64,000 bases of DNA from Delftia sp. PS-11 (lineage in GTDB: Bacteria > Pseudomonadota > Gammaproteobacteria > Burkholderiales > Burkholderiaceae_C): the NCBI RefSeq assembly GCF_029870285.1, contig NZ_JACSYA010000007.1, positions 124,001 through 188,000 of the forward strand, written 5' to 3'. Positions within the stretch are counted from its first letter, which is position 1. Each line of letters begins with the position of its first letter. The notes below the pieces were generated by a model. That model saw only the letters and a program-made list of their open reading frames with translations, had not been told where the DNA came from and searched no databases. The position numbers and the translations under genes are program-made. Below, piece after piece: positions 26,697 to 35,523 of this stretch.

Positions 26697-28254
26697 GGAC
26701 ACCTCCCGAAGGGGCTGCGGCAGCGCCGTCCCACAGGCCGCTCATCCACTCACCGATCTGCTGCACGCTGGCATCGGCCCGCGCCACCGAGGGCGACAGC
26801 CGGCCCTTGGCCACCACATGCAGGCGGTCACATATCTCGAACAATTCGTCCAACTCCTCGCTGAGCACCAGCACGGCGCAGCCCTCGTCGCGCAATTGCA
26901 GGATGGCGCCACGGATCTGCGCGGCCGCTCCCACGTCCACCCCCCAGGTCGGCTGAGAGATGATGAGCAGCGTGGGCCGGGCGTCGATCTCGCGGCCCAC
27001 GATGAATTTCTGCAGGTTGCCCCCCGACAGCGACTGCGCCGCCGCGTTCGGGCCGCCAGCCTTGACGTTGAAGCGCGCGATGATGTCGCGCGCCTGCGCC
27101 TGCAGCTGGCCCATGCGGATCCAGCCACCCTTGCCCAGCGCCGTCTTGCGCGTGAGCAGCAGGTTGTGGGCCAGCCCCATGCTGGGCACGGCACCGCGGC
27201 CCAGGCGTTCCTCGGGCACGAAATGCAGGCCCAGCGCCCGGCGCCGGCCCGGCCCCAGGCGGCCTGCGTTGTGGCCGGCCACCTGCACCATCTCGGGCGC
27301 GGCGCGCGTGTCCTCGCCCGACAGCGCGTACATCAGCTCCTTCTGGCCATTGCCGGACACGCCAGCGATGCCCACGACCTCGCCCGCGCGCACATTCAGG
27401 TCAATGCCCTGCAGGTCCACGCCGAAGGGCTCGGCACGCGGCAGCGACAGGCCCTGCACGCGCAGCACGCTGGCGCCGACGCGGGCCTCGCGGTAGGTCA
27501 GCTCGGGCGGCTCGGCGCCGATCATCAGGCGCGACAGCGAGGCATTGCTCTCCTGGGACGGATTGCACACGCCCGTGACCTTGCCGCCGCGCAGCACCGT
27601 GCAGGCATTGCACAGCGAGCGGATTTCATGGAGCTTGTGGCTGATATAGAGGATGGAGCAGCCTTCGCTGGCCAGGCGGCGCAGCACGATGAACAGCTTT
27701 TCGACGGCCTGCGGCGTCAGCACCGAGGTCGGCTCATCGAGAATCAGCACGCGCGGATGCGTGAGCAGGGCGCGGATGATCTCCACACGCTGCATTTCGC
27801 CCACGCTCAGCGTGTGCACGGGGCGGTGCGGATCGACCTCCAGCCCATAGTCACGGGCAGTGGCCTCGATGCGCTGCACGACCTCGGCCAGCGGCAGGCT
27901 CTTGTCCAGGCCCAGCCAGACGTTCTCGGCCACGGACAGCGTATCGAACAGGCTGAAGTGCTGGAACACCATGGCGATGCCCAGCTGGCGCGCCTCCTGA
28001 GGGTTGCGGATGAGCACGGGCCGGCCATCGACTTCGATGCTGCCTTCGTCGGGCTTGACCGCGCCATAGATGATCTTCATCAGCGTGGACTTGCCCGCGC
28101 CGTTTTCACCGAGAATGGCATGGACTTCGCCGGCGCCGACGGTCAGCGAGATGCCGCTGTTGGCGACCACGGCCGGGTAGCGCTTGGTGATGCCCGCCAG
28201 CCGCAGCCGGGGCGGCGCTGCAGAGGGCGAACTGACTGTATCGGGGGGATTCAT
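26683..28254 (-). CDS. Nucleoside ABC transporter ATPase, two nucleotide-binding domains (NupO/YufO-like)
   Basis: ATPase of 523 residues with two ABC domains. First domain: Walker A GENGAGKST at 49-57, signature LSVGEMQRVEI, Walker B VLILDEPTSVLTP. Second domain: degenerate Walker A AGVSGNGQKEL, signature LSGGNLQKFIVGREI, and Walker B LLIISQPTWGVDVG with a Q in place of the usual D/E. The asymmetric second site is normal for the sugar/nucleoside CUT2-like class. It is first in the operon ATPase-permease-permease-BMP2-BMP1-Rieske-deaminase. Confidence 0.92.
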   Translation of the reverse strand: MNPPDTVSSPSAAPPRLRLAGITKRYPAVVANSGISLTVGAGEVHAILGENGAGKSTLMKIIYGAVKPDEGSIEVDGRPVLIRNPQEARQLGIAMVFQHFSLFDTLSVAENVWLGLDKSLPLAEVVQRIEATARDYGLEVDPHRPVHTLSVGEMQRVEIIRALLTHPRVLILDEPTSVLTPQAVEKLFIVLRRLASEGCSILYISHKLHEIRSLCNACTVLRGGKVTGVCNPSQESNASLSRLMIGAEPPELTYREARVGASVLRVQGLSLPRAEPFGVDLQGIDLNVRAGEVVGIAGVSGNGQKELMYALSGEDTRAAPEMVQVAGHNAGRLGPGRRRALGLHFVPEERLGRGAVPSMGLAHNLLLTRKTALGKGGWIRMGQLQAQARDIIARFNVKAGGPNAAAQSLSGGNLQKFIVGREIDARPTLLIISQPTWGVDVGAAAQIRGAILQLRDEGCAVLVLSEELDELFEICDRLHVVAKGRLSPSVARADASVQQIGEWMSGLWDGAAAAPSGGVHVQA

Positions 28255-28564
28255 GGCGGGGATTGTCTTTCAATTCCGGCTTGCGCAAAAAGGAACGGGT
28301 GCAAGCGCCCGGCCTTGGGGCACAGTACGCTGCAGCAGCTCGTTTGCGCAAGTCCCGTGCCCGCCATCGAAACCGCGTATTGTGCGGCACGCAATCGGTG
28401 GCCACCCACCCACCTGGCCCGCACGCGACAGGATGGCACGGCCTCAAATGCACCAACACGGTGCAGATTGCGCACCAAAAGAACCCGCTGCGCTGCACGC
28501 GGGCCGGTGGCCAGTCCCGGCCCGGCAACACCGGCGGCTTGAAAGCAGCCAGAAGCGGGCGCTC
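28255..28564. other. Intergenic region upstream of the nucleoside transporter operon
   Basis: 310 bases with no supported gene. It should hold the minus-strand promoter of the transporter operon. Two exact copies of the palindrome TTGCGCAA occur at 28281-28288 and 28344-28351, and a TTGCGCA at 28468-28474. A weak GC hairpin (GCCGGTG/CACCGGC, 28503-28535) may end the upstream sugar operon; it has no T run. No clear -10/-35 pair was found. Confidence 0.5.
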
Positions 28565-29536
28565 TCAGTCTGGGGGGCACTGGAAGCTGTAGACATGCCT
28601 GGCCACCTGCGGCTGCTGCAGGCTCTGCCGGGTCGCCACGGCTGCGCCCGTGCGGATCAGCTGTTGCACCGGCCGGCCCTGCAGGGCGTTCAGGGCCTGC
28701 TCGCCAGCCATGCGTCCGCTGTCGTAGGGCTTGAGCACCACCTGCGCGGCGACTGTGCCTTTTTTCAGCGCCTCGATGCCGGGCGGATTGGCATTGAAGC
28801 CGACCAGCACTACCTGATCGCCCTTGCGTGCTGCGCGCAGCGCCGCCACGGCGCCTTCGGTATTGAAGGCCGCCGTCGAGAAGATGCCCACCAGATCCGG
28901 GTTCGCCAGCAGCGAGGCCGAAACAATCTGGTCGGCCTTTTGCACGCTGTTGTTCGAGAACTGCTGGCCCAGGTAGCGCAGGCCCGCAGCCTGAATGGCC
29001 TGGGCAAAGCCGCGTTCCCGGTCGTCGGTGGTGGACACGCCGGGGCTGAGGTTGACGGTCAGCACCGCCCCCTTGCGACCGCCCAGCAGGCGCACCATCT
29101 CCTCGCCGGCCAGCCGGCCGGCCTCGGCGTTGTCGGAGGAGACGGCCGAGACCGCAATCGAGGCATCGTCCAGCGTGGTGTCCACCAGCACCAGCGTGAT
29201 ACCCATTTCGGTGGCGCGCTTGAGTGGCGCAAACAGGGCCTTGCCATCGGTGGGCGCGATGATGATGGCATCGGGCTTTTTCGCGACCATGGCCTCCAGG
29301 ATGGGAATCTGGCTGGCGGGATCGAAGGACTTGGGCGCCTGCGTCTGCACCTGCGCTCCGCGCGCCCGGGCCGCTGCCTCGATGCCGCATTGCACGGAGC
29401 CGTAATAGGCATCGCCCCCGACGCCGGGAATGAAGGCGATCAGCGGCGCCTGGGCTGCCTGCGCACCAGCGTGCAGCAGCAAAGCCGCCAGGCCCAGCAG
29501 GCGGGCCGCCCTGTCAGCACTCGGGATCATTCGCAT
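28565..29536 (-). CDS. Sugar ABC transporter substrate-binding protein (RbsB-like)
   Basis: Periplasmic binding protein of 323 residues with a signal peptide (1 to about 27, cleaved near AQA). Type I sugar-binding fold: IAFIPGVGGDAYYGSVQCGI, PDAIIIAPTDGKAL, GITLVLVDTTLDD and VGFNANPPGIEALKKGTVAAQV. ATG at 29536 with GGAGCAAG before it. It is the last gene in the minus-strand operon, after the permease gene (57-base gap). Ligand is probably a sugar or sugar acid fed to the dehydratase/kinase pathway upstream. Confidence 0.88.
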   Translation of the reverse strand: MRMIPSADRAARLLGLAALLLHAGAQAAQAPLIAFIPGVGGDAYYGSVQCGIEAAARARGAQVQTQAPKSFDPASQIPILEAMVAKKPDAIIIAPTDGKALFAPLKRATEMGITLVLVDTTLDDASIAVSAVSSDNAEAGRLAGEEMVRLLGGRKGAVLTVNLSPGVSTTDDRERGFAQAIQAAGLRYLGQQFSNNSVQKADQIVSASLLANPDLVGIFSTAAFNTEGAVAALRAARKGDQVVLVGFNANPPGIEALKKGTVAAQVVLKPYDSGRMAGEQALNALQGRPVQQLIRTGAAVATRQSLQQPQVARHVYSFQCPPD

Positions 29537-29593
29537 GTCTTGCTCCTGTCGTTGGCATGAATAAAACGCTGTGGCGCATTCCGCCGCCTCCAG

Positions 29594-30580
29594 CTACCGG
29601 GTTTGGCGGCGCCCGGCCTGGTCCAGATAGACCGCCGCCACCAGTACCACGCCCACCAGCACATCGCGCCAGAATGTGCTCAGGCCGAGCATGATCAGAC
29701 CGCTCTCCAGCGTGGCCGGGATAAGCACACCCACCGCCGTGCCGAACAGGCTGCCGCGCCCGCCGAACAGGCTGGTGCCGCCGATCACCACGGCAGCGAT
29801 GACGGCCAGGTTGTCGGTGGCGTGGCCGGCGATGGTGGTCGATCCATAGCGCGCCAGCGACAGCAGCCCGGCCAGGCCCGCGAGCAGCCCGGCCAGGGCA
29901 TAGACCCGGATCAGGTGCGCGTTGACCGCAATGCCCAGCTCGCGCGCGGCGCGGGGGTTGGAGCCGATGGCCAGGGTATGGCGGCCAAAGCGCGTATGGG
30001 CCAGCAGCAGGCCCAGCGCCAGCGCCACGGCCATGGCGATCAGCGCCAGCACCGGCACGCCGGCCAGGTCGCCGAAGCCCACGCTGTCGGCCAGCCAGGC
30101 GGGCACATCCTTGAGGTCCTCGCCGGCCACGATCCAGGCCAGCCCCTGGGCCGCGCCCATGCTGCCCAGCGTGGCGACCAGGGGCGGAATGCGCGCCAGC
30201 GTGACCAGCACGCCGTTGAGCGCACCCCAGGCCGTGCCGGCTGCCAGCGCGGCCAGCAGGCCCAGCAGGCTGGCCCCTATGCCCTCGCCGCCGACGGCGG
30301 CCATGGCTTTGGCCGCCATGACGCCGGAAAACACCAGCACGGCGCCCACCGACAGGTCCACCCCCGCCGTGCAGATCACCAGGCAGGCGCCACAGGCCAT
30401 CACCAGCAGGATGGCCGCCGACATGGCGATATTGCGCAGGTTCGCAGCCGAGGCAAAACTGTCGAAGCGCCATGCGCTGAACAGCAGCGCCATCAGCGCC
30501 AGCACCAGGGCGATCCGCAGCGGCCCGTCCTGCAGCCTGGCGCCCAGCCATCGCCAGGCAGGATGCAGCGGCGGGCTCAT
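29594..30580 (-). CDS. Sugar ABC transporter permease (RbsC-like)
   Basis: Permease of 328 residues, BPD_transp_2 family. Seen: about 8-10 hydrophobic segments, the CLVICTAGVDLSVGAVLVFS signature of RbsC-type permeases, ALNGVLVTLARIPPLVATLG and GRHTLAIGSNPRAARELGI coupling loop. Its ATG overlaps the ATPase stop by 4 bases (ATGA), so the two are coupled. Confidence 0.9.
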   Translation of the reverse strand: MSPPLHPAWRWLGARLQDGPLRIALVLALMALLFSAWRFDSFASAANLRNIAMSAAILLVMACGACLVICTAGVDLSVGAVLVFSGVMAAKAMAAVGGEGIGASLLGLLAALAAGTAWGALNGVLVTLARIPPLVATLGSMGAAQGLAWIVAGEDLKDVPAWLADSVGFGDLAGVPVLALIAMAVALALGLLLAHTRFGRHTLAIGSNPRAARELGIAVNAHLIRVYALAGLLAGLAGLLSLARYGSTTIAGHATDNLAVIAAVVIGGTSLFGGRGSLFGTAVGVLIPATLESGLIMLGLSTFWRDVLVGVVLVAAVYLDQAGRRQTR

Positions 30581-31395
30581 GGCATATCCTTGTGTGCGGC
30601 CATGTCGATGCCGATGGCCTCGCCGGACGCAGGCGGCTCCGTGACCAGCGCGCCGGTGATTGCGGCCACGATGCGGTCGGCACTGAACTCGCCGCGTGCA
30701 AAGCGCGCCGTGCGCCGGCCCAGGCGCAGCACCTCGACACGGTCCGCCACGGACATCACATCGGGCAGGTTGTGGCTGATCAGCACGACGGCGCGGCCGC
30801 TGTCGCGGACGCGCACGATCAGCTCCAGCACCGCCCGCGTCTGCGCCACGCCCAGCGCCGCCGTGGGCTCATCCATGAAAACCAGGCGCTGCGCCCAGGT
30901 GGCGGCGCGCACCACAGCAATGCTCTGGCGCTGTCCGCCCGACAGCGATGCAATCGGCTCGCGCAGGCTGGGCAGCGTCACCTGCATGCCGGCCAGGGCC
31001 TGGACCGTGCGCCGGCGCATCTCGCCATGGTCCAGCCAGGCCAGCCGCCGCCCCCAGCCGCCGCGCAGCAGTTCGCGGCCCAGAAAGAGGTTCGCCGCAG
31101 CATCCAGGTCAGGTGCCAGCGCCAGATCCTGGTAAACGGTTTCCATGCCCAGGGCCTGGGCATCGCGCGGCGAGCGCATGGTGATGGGCCGGCCCTGGAA
31201 GAGGATCTCGCCCGCATCGGGCACGAAGCCGCCGCACAGGGCGCGCACCAGGGTGGACTTGCCAGCGCCGTTGTCGCCCATCAGCGCCACCACCTCGCCG
31301 GGGTAGACGCAGAAATCGGCGCCGCGCAGCGCCTGCACGCTGCCAAAGCGCTTGACCAGCTGGCAGGCTTGCAGCAAGGGTTTGGGTTCGGCCAT
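30577..31395 (-). CDS. Sugar ABC transporter ATPase, single domain (FrcA-like)
   Basis: ATPase of 272 residues with one ABC domain, unlike the double-domain RbsA. Seen: Walker A GDNGAGKST, Q-loop TVYQDLAL, signature LSGGQRQSIAV, Walker B RLVFMDEPTAAL and switch His in ISHNLPDV. Length and single domain fit the fructose/FrcA-like group. The ATG at 31395 (MAEPKPLLQ) is 5 bases after the dehydratase stop. Operon member. Confidence 0.9.
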   Translation of the reverse strand: MAEPKPLLQACQLVKRFGSVQALRGADFCVYPGEVVALMGDNGAGKSTLVRALCGGFVPDAGEILFQGRPITMRSPRDAQALGMETVYQDLALAPDLDAAANLFLGRELLRGGWGRRLAWLDHGEMRRRTVQALAGMQVTLPSLREPIASLSGGQRQSIAVVRAATWAQRLVFMDEPTAALGVAQTRAVLELIVRVRDSGRAVVLISHNLPDVMSVADRVEVLRLGRRTARFARGEFSADRIVAAITGALVTEPPASGEAIGIDMAAHKDMP

Positions 31396-31400
31396 GGCGC

Positions 31401-32540
31401 TCACCAGTCGGCAATCGAGCCATCGGCCCGGAAGCTCTCGGCCACCCACTCGCCCTGTGACTGGCTGCGCAGGAAGTCCTCGTCGATCTCCAGCCCCAGG
31501 CCGGGCCCCTGGGGCAGCGGCAGATAGCCCAGGCTGTCCACGCGCGGCACGTAGCTGCACAGCCGCGCCGTCCACTCGCTATGGGTGTGGCGCGTCTCCA
31601 GCAGCGAAAAGTTCTGCGCATAAGCCGCCAGGTTCAGGCTGGCGGCGGCCTGCACCGGGCCGTTGGGGTTGTGCGGCGCAAAACCGACGCCGTACATCTC
31701 GGCCAGGGCGGCAATGCGCTGCAGCTCGCTGATCCCGCCCGCGTTGGCGCAGTCGGGCTGGATCACCCCGGCCCAGCCGCGCTCCAGCACCTCGCGAAAG
31801 GCCCAGCGCGTGAAAAGCCGCTCGCCCACGGCGATGGGCGTGGCCGATTGCTGGGCCAGGCGCTCCAGCGCGGCATTGGACTCGGGCGGCACCGGCTCCT
31901 CGATCCACAGCGGCGCGGTATGGCGCACGGCCCGCTCGATCTGTATGGCCAGCGCCGCGCCAGGGCGGCCATGCAGGTCGATGGCGAAGTCGCCAGCGCT
32001 GCCCAGCGCGTCGCGCACGGCCTCGCAGCAGGCGGTGATCTGGCGAATGGTCGCCAGCCCCTCGCCCTGCGCCACGGCCGGCAGCGGATAGATTTTGACG
32101 GCCTGGAAACCCAGCGCCAGCGCGGCATGCGTGCGTTCGCGGAATTCGCCAGGGTCCAGCGACAGCCCCAGATTGGCATAGGCCTTGATGCGGTCGCGCA
32201 CCGGCCCGCCCAGCAAGGCGGCCACGCTGCAGCCCGCCAGCTTGCCCCGGATGTCCCACAAGGCCATGTCCACGCCCGACAGGGCACTGGTCTGTATCGG
32301 CCCGCCGCGCCAATAGCCATGGCGGTACATGCGCTGCCAGCACCATTCGACCCGCTGCGGGTCGGCGCCCCGCAGCAGCCGGGCCAGGTCATGCACCGCG
32401 CCCGCCACGCCGGAGGGCTTGCCCGGCAGAGAACATTCGCCCCAGCCGAACAGCCCTGGCTCATCGGTTTCGACCTTGACGAACACCAGGTCCGTGAGCG
32501 GGCCATGGTAGGCCATGGGCGTGATGCGTGCGATCTTCAT
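31401..32540 (-). CDS. Mandelate racemase/enolase-superfamily dehydratase, galactonate-dehydratase-like
   Basis: Sugar-acid dehydratase of 379 residues, predicted to form a 2-keto-3-deoxy acid. Start MKIARITPMAYHGPLTDLVF is like D-galactonate dehydratase (DgoD) relatives. Metal ligands are visible as D in FAIDLHGRPG, E in LWIEEPVPPE and E in IAVGERLFTRW, with the catalytic-region H in FAPHNPNGPV. ATG at 32540 has GGGAGG about 9 bases upstream and overlaps the AGE epimerase gene by 4 bases. The partner kinase is dgoK-like, which supports a galactonate-type substrate, but other C4-epimeric or deoxy acids cannot be excluded. Confidence 0.85.
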   Translation of the reverse strand: MKIARITPMAYHGPLTDLVFVKVETDEPGLFGWGECSLPGKPSGVAGAVHDLARLLRGADPQRVEWCWQRMYRHGYWRGGPIQTSALSGVDMALWDIRGKLAGCSVAALLGGPVRDRIKAYANLGLSLDPGEFRERTHAALALGFQAVKIYPLPAVAQGEGLATIRQITACCEAVRDALGSAGDFAIDLHGRPGAALAIQIERAVRHTAPLWIEEPVPPESNAALERLAQQSATPIAVGERLFTRWAFREVLERGWAGVIQPDCANAGGISELQRIAALAEMYGVGFAPHNPNGPVQAAASLNLAAYAQNFSLLETRHTHSEWTARLCSYVPRVDSLGYLPLPQGPGLGLEIDEDFLRSQSQGEWVAESFRADGSIADW

Positions 32541-33763
32541 GGGCAAAGCCCTCCCTCGCCAGACAGGCGCAGCAGCTCGGCGCAGGCGCCTATGTTGTGG
32601 TAATCGGGCTCAGGCTCGCTTTTTTCGCTGGAAGTCAGGCAGTTGCCTGCATCCAGGACCCGCAGCCAGGCGCCATGGCGGTGATCGACCAGATGACGCC
32701 AGCAGTAGGACCAGAGCTGCTCGTACCACTGCCCGTAGCGCGCATCGCCCGTGGCGGCGGCCAGGTGGGCGGCGGCCGCCAGCGTCTCGGCATGCACCCA
32801 TTGCTGCTTGCTGTCGTCATACAACACGCCGTCGGGCCCCCAGGAATAGAACAGGCCGCCTCGCGCGCCGTCCCAGCCGCGCTGCAAGGCGCCGTCGAAC
32901 AGCGCCTGTGCGCGCTGCAAGTGCCAGGGCGCGCGGCGGTGGCGATCCAGCATCAGCAGCAGCTTGGCCCACTCGGTCTGGTGGCCGGACAAATGGCCCC
33001 AGGGCCGGTAGCCATCGCTGTGATCGTCGCGGTTGTACTGCCAGTCGGGCGACCAGTCGGCCCGGTAGTGCTCCCAGACCTCACCACGCGCGCTCTGCCC
33101 GGCCAGCCGCACGGTGACGGCCTGCGCCAGGCTGTCGGCGCGCTCCAGGAACCAGGACCGGCCCGTGGCCTCGAACGCGCACAGCATGGCCTCGCAGGCA
33201 TGCATGTTGGCGTTCTGGCCCCGGTAGCCGTCCAGTTGCCAGTCGGCGCCGGCCAGGTCCGCATACAGGCCATGCGCCGGGTCATAAAGACGCCGCTCCA
33301 TGGTGACCACCAGTTCGTCCAGCCAAGGGGCGGCCTCGGACACGCCCGCCTTCAGCGCCATGGCAAAGGCCAGCACGGCAAAGCTCAGGCCATAGCCGAT
33401 ATTGCGCCCGTCCACCACCTCGATCCCCTGGTCCTGGCAGGACAGCAGCCAGGCATAGCCGCCGCTCAGGGGATTGCGGTGGGCCTGCGTCAGAAAGTCC
33501 AGGCCATGGCGCACGGCCTCGCGGTATTCGGCCCGGCCGAACAAACGGTAGGCCAGGGCCTCGATGACGACGAAGCGGCAGGTGCTGACCAGATTGCGCG
33601 GGCCCGCGTCCAGCAGCCTGCCGTCGTTGGCGAAGCGGTGCGCGAAACCGCCCCGGGGGTCAAGGGCGCGCGGATGATAGAAGTTCAGGCAGTGCTGGAT
33701 ATGCCCCAGCAGAAAACCGGGGCTGCGCCAGTCGGCGGGCGGCGGCGGGACCTGGATCGTCAT
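32537..33763 (-). CDS. AGE-family (N-acylglucosamine 2-epimerase-like) epimerase/isomerase
   Basis: (Alpha/alpha)6-barrel protein of 408 residues of the AGE superfamily, which includes D-mannose isomerase and cellobiose 2-epimerase. Seen: NLVSTCRFVVIEALAYRL, NPLSGGYAWLL, RGQNANMHACEAMLCAFEAT, HLSGHQTEWAKLLLMLDRH with catalytic-type His and the KQQWVHAETLAAA segment. Free sugars rather than N-acetylhexosamine are likely because no amino-sugar genes are near. It is coupled to the dehydratase (4-base overlap) and follows the SDR gene by 12 bases. Confidence 0.87.
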   Translation of the reverse strand: MTIQVPPPPADWRSPGFLLGHIQHCLNFYHPRALDPRGGFAHRFANDGRLLDAGPRNLVSTCRFVVIEALAYRLFGRAEYREAVRHGLDFLTQAHRNPLSGGYAWLLSCQDQGIEVVDGRNIGYGLSFAVLAFAMALKAGVSEAAPWLDELVVTMERRLYDPAHGLYADLAGADWQLDGYRGQNANMHACEAMLCAFEATGRSWFLERADSLAQAVTVRLAGQSARGEVWEHYRADWSPDWQYNRDDHSDGYRPWGHLSGHQTEWAKLLLMLDRHRRAPWHLQRAQALFDGALQRGWDGARGGLFYSWGPDGVLYDDSKQQWVHAETLAAAAHLAAATGDARYGQWYEQLWSYCWRHLVDHRHGAWLRVLDAGNCLTSSEKSEPEPDYHNIGACAELLRLSGEGGLCP

Positions 33764-33775
33764 GGCGCGCTCCGT

Positions 33776-34591
33776 TCAAAAACCCAGTTGGGCCAGCAGG
33801 CCGCCATCGGCCACGAAATCCGCCCCGGTGCAAAAGGAAGCCTGCGGGCTGACCAGGAACACGATCAACTCGGCGATTTCCTCGGCGCAGGCAATGCGCC
33901 GCAGGGGCAGGCGCTGGCTCCAGTCGGCATACACCGCGTCCAGGCCGACCGCGTCTATGCCGACCGCGTCCCGGCCGCGCCCCGCGCCGAACTGGCCGGC
34001 GGCGGCGCGCAGCATGGGCGTATCGACAGGCCCCGGGCTGACCGTATTGGCGCGCACGCCCTGCGGCCCGAAGTCCACCGCCAGGCTGCGGGTGAAGGCC
34101 AGCGCCGCGCCCTTGCTGGCCGCATAGGCCGCCACATCCGGGTTGCAGGCGCTGCCCTGGTTGGACGCCACGTTGACGATAGCGCCGCCGCCCCGGCGCA
34201 GCAGGTGGGGCACGCCGTGGTGCGCCGTGAGATACATGCTCTTGAGGTTGACCGCCAGCGCGCGGTCCCAGCTGGCCTCGGAGGTGCTGACCGCCGTGCC
34301 GTAGGGATGGACCGCCGCCGCGCAGACCAGCATGTCCAGCCCCCCTGCAGCCTGCACCGTCTGCGCGATGGCCTCCTGCACCTGGGCGCTGACGCTGCCG
34401 TCGCCGCGAAACACCTGCAGCCCCGGCTGGCTGGCGATCTCGTCCTCGGGACTGCTCCCCCCCGCGCCAAACACGCCCACCTGGGCGCCGCGCGCCCGCA
34501 GCAACTCGGCCGTGGCGCGGCCGATGCCCGTGGTGCCGCCCATCACGAAGGCAGCGCGGCCCTGCAGGGACAGTGCATCTGCATCACGCAT
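33776..34591 (-). CDS. Short-chain dehydrogenase/reductase
   Basis: SDR of 271 residues, probably the sugar dehydrogenase or a keto-sugar reductase of this pathway. Seen: nucleotide motif GGTTGIG (about 18-24), AVNLKSMYLTAHHG, active-site Ser in NVASNQGS and YAASKG, and SPGPVDTPML. The usual NNAG is replaced by CAAA. A 15-base unit occurs three times in tandem (33934-33978), giving DAVGIDAVGLDAV in the variable substrate-loop region. ATG at 34591; the frame is open upstream over the lactonase gene. It overlaps that gene by 8 bases. Confidence 0.87.
   Translation of the reverse strand: MRDADALSLQGRAAFVMGGTTGIGRATAELLRARGAQVGVFGAGGSSPEDEIASQPGLQVFRGDGSVSAQVQEAIAQTVQAAGGLDMLVCAAAVHPYGTAVSTSEASWDRALAVNLKSMYLTAHHGVPHLLRRGGGAIVNVASNQGSACNPDVAAYAASKGAALAFTRSLAVDFGPQGVRANTVSPGPVDTPMLRAAAGQFGAGRGRDAVGIDAVGLDAVYADWSQRLPLRRIACAEEIAELIVFLVSPQASFCTGADFVADGGLLAQLGF
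33934..33978 (-). repeat. Three tandem 15-base units inside the SDR gene
   Basis: Units at 33934-33948, 33949-33963 and 33964-33978 share CCGCGTC...GCCG with two to four differences. In frame they encode D-A-V-G-(I/L) repeats in the substrate-loop region before the last helix of the SDR. Confidence 0.75.
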
Positions 34592-35498
34592 GGTCCGCCC
34601 CTCCCGACACGCCAAAGCGCGACTCTGGCAGGCCCAGCGGCTGCCCCAGCGACACGCCGAACATGCCGCCCGCCTGCGGCTGCTGGCTGCGCTGCTGCGC
34701 CGACAGGCCCCAATGGGCCGAACTGATGCACAGCTGGTCCCACCCCGCGCCGCCGATGGCCACGCAACTGGGCTGGGAAACCGGCACGGCAATCTCGGCA
34801 TCCAGCTGCCCATCGGGCCGCAAGCGCTGCACCTTGCCTGCGCCCCAGCGCGCATTCCACAAACAGCCCTGCGCGTCGATGCAGGAGCCATCGGGCACGC
34901 CCTCCTGGCCGCTGGTATCGGCGAAAACGCGCAGATTGCCGATGCGCCCGCTGTGCGGCTCATAGTCGCAGGCCATGATGCGCCTGGCCGGCGAATCACA
35001 GAAATAAAAGGTGCCGCCATCGGGACTGAAGCAGCTGCTGTTGGAAATCACCACGGCCGGCAGCGCCAGCGCCAGCAGCCTGCCATCGGGCTGATAGCGC
35101 CACCACTGCCCCAAGGCGTGCGTGCAGGCCAGGTCCATACTGCCGAACACGAAATTGCCGGCGCGGTCGCAGCGCCCATCATTGAGCCGCGTGCCGGCAC
35201 GCAACTGCAGGCCCGCATCGATCATGTCCAGCCGGCCGCTGGCCCAGTGGCAGTGCGCCAGCCCGCCCTCCATGGCCAGTACCAGCTGGTCGGGCTCGCC
35301 AGTCAGCGCAAAACTGCCCACCCCCTGCGGCAGCGCGCGCGACTGCGGGGGCGCCCCAGGCGCAGCGCGCCACAGCCGGGCGCCGGCGATATCGGTCCAC
35401 CACCACAGGCCCTGCTGCTCATCCCACAGCACGCACTCGCCCAGCGCATGGCCCTGGTCCCAGAGCAGGCTGGCACGCTTGTCTTGTGTGTTTTCCAT
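34584..35498 (-). CDS. SMP-30/gluconolactonase-family lactonase
   Basis: Beta-propeller metal-dependent lactonase of 304 residues, predicted to open an aldonolactone made by a sugar dehydrogenase. Seen: LGECVLWDEQQGLWWWTDI (metal Glu), RAGTRLNDGRCDRAGNFVFG (metal Asn) and QEGVPDGSCIDAQG (metal Asp). ATG at 35498 has AGGAGG 7 bases upstream; the open frame before it is not used. It fits between dehydrogenase and dehydratase in a De Ley-Doudoroff-type route. Confidence 0.89.
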   Translation of the reverse strand: MENTQDKRASLLWDQGHALGECVLWDEQQGLWWWTDIAGARLWRAAPGAPPQSRALPQGVGSFALTGEPDQLVLAMEGGLAHCHWASGRLDMIDAGLQLRAGTRLNDGRCDRAGNFVFGSMDLACTHALGQWWRYQPDGRLLALALPAVVISNSSCFSPDGGTFYFCDSPARRIMACDYEPHSGRIGNLRVFADTSGQEGVPDGSCIDAQGCLWNARWGAGKVQRLRPDGQLDAEIAVPVSQPSCVAIGGAGWDQLCISSAHWGLSAQQRSQQPQAGGMFGVSLGQPLGLPESRFGVSGGADHA

Positions 35499-35523
35499 CA
35501 GATGACCTCCTCTCCCACTGCGT

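Noticed and set aside
26689..28542. 617-residue plus-strand open frame over the nucleoside ATPase gene
   Set aside because: His/Gln/Arg/Ala-rich antisense product of a GC-rich gene with no recognisable domain. The minus-strand ABC ATPase is unambiguous.
29603..31135. 510-residue plus-strand open frame over the sugar permease/ATPase genes
   Set aside because: Antisense shadow with no domain and no ribosome site; the minus-strand genes have all family motifs.
32528..34726. 732-residue plus-strand open frame over the AGE and SDR genes
   Set aside because: Antisense shadow. It crosses several real gene boundaries and has shadow-type composition.
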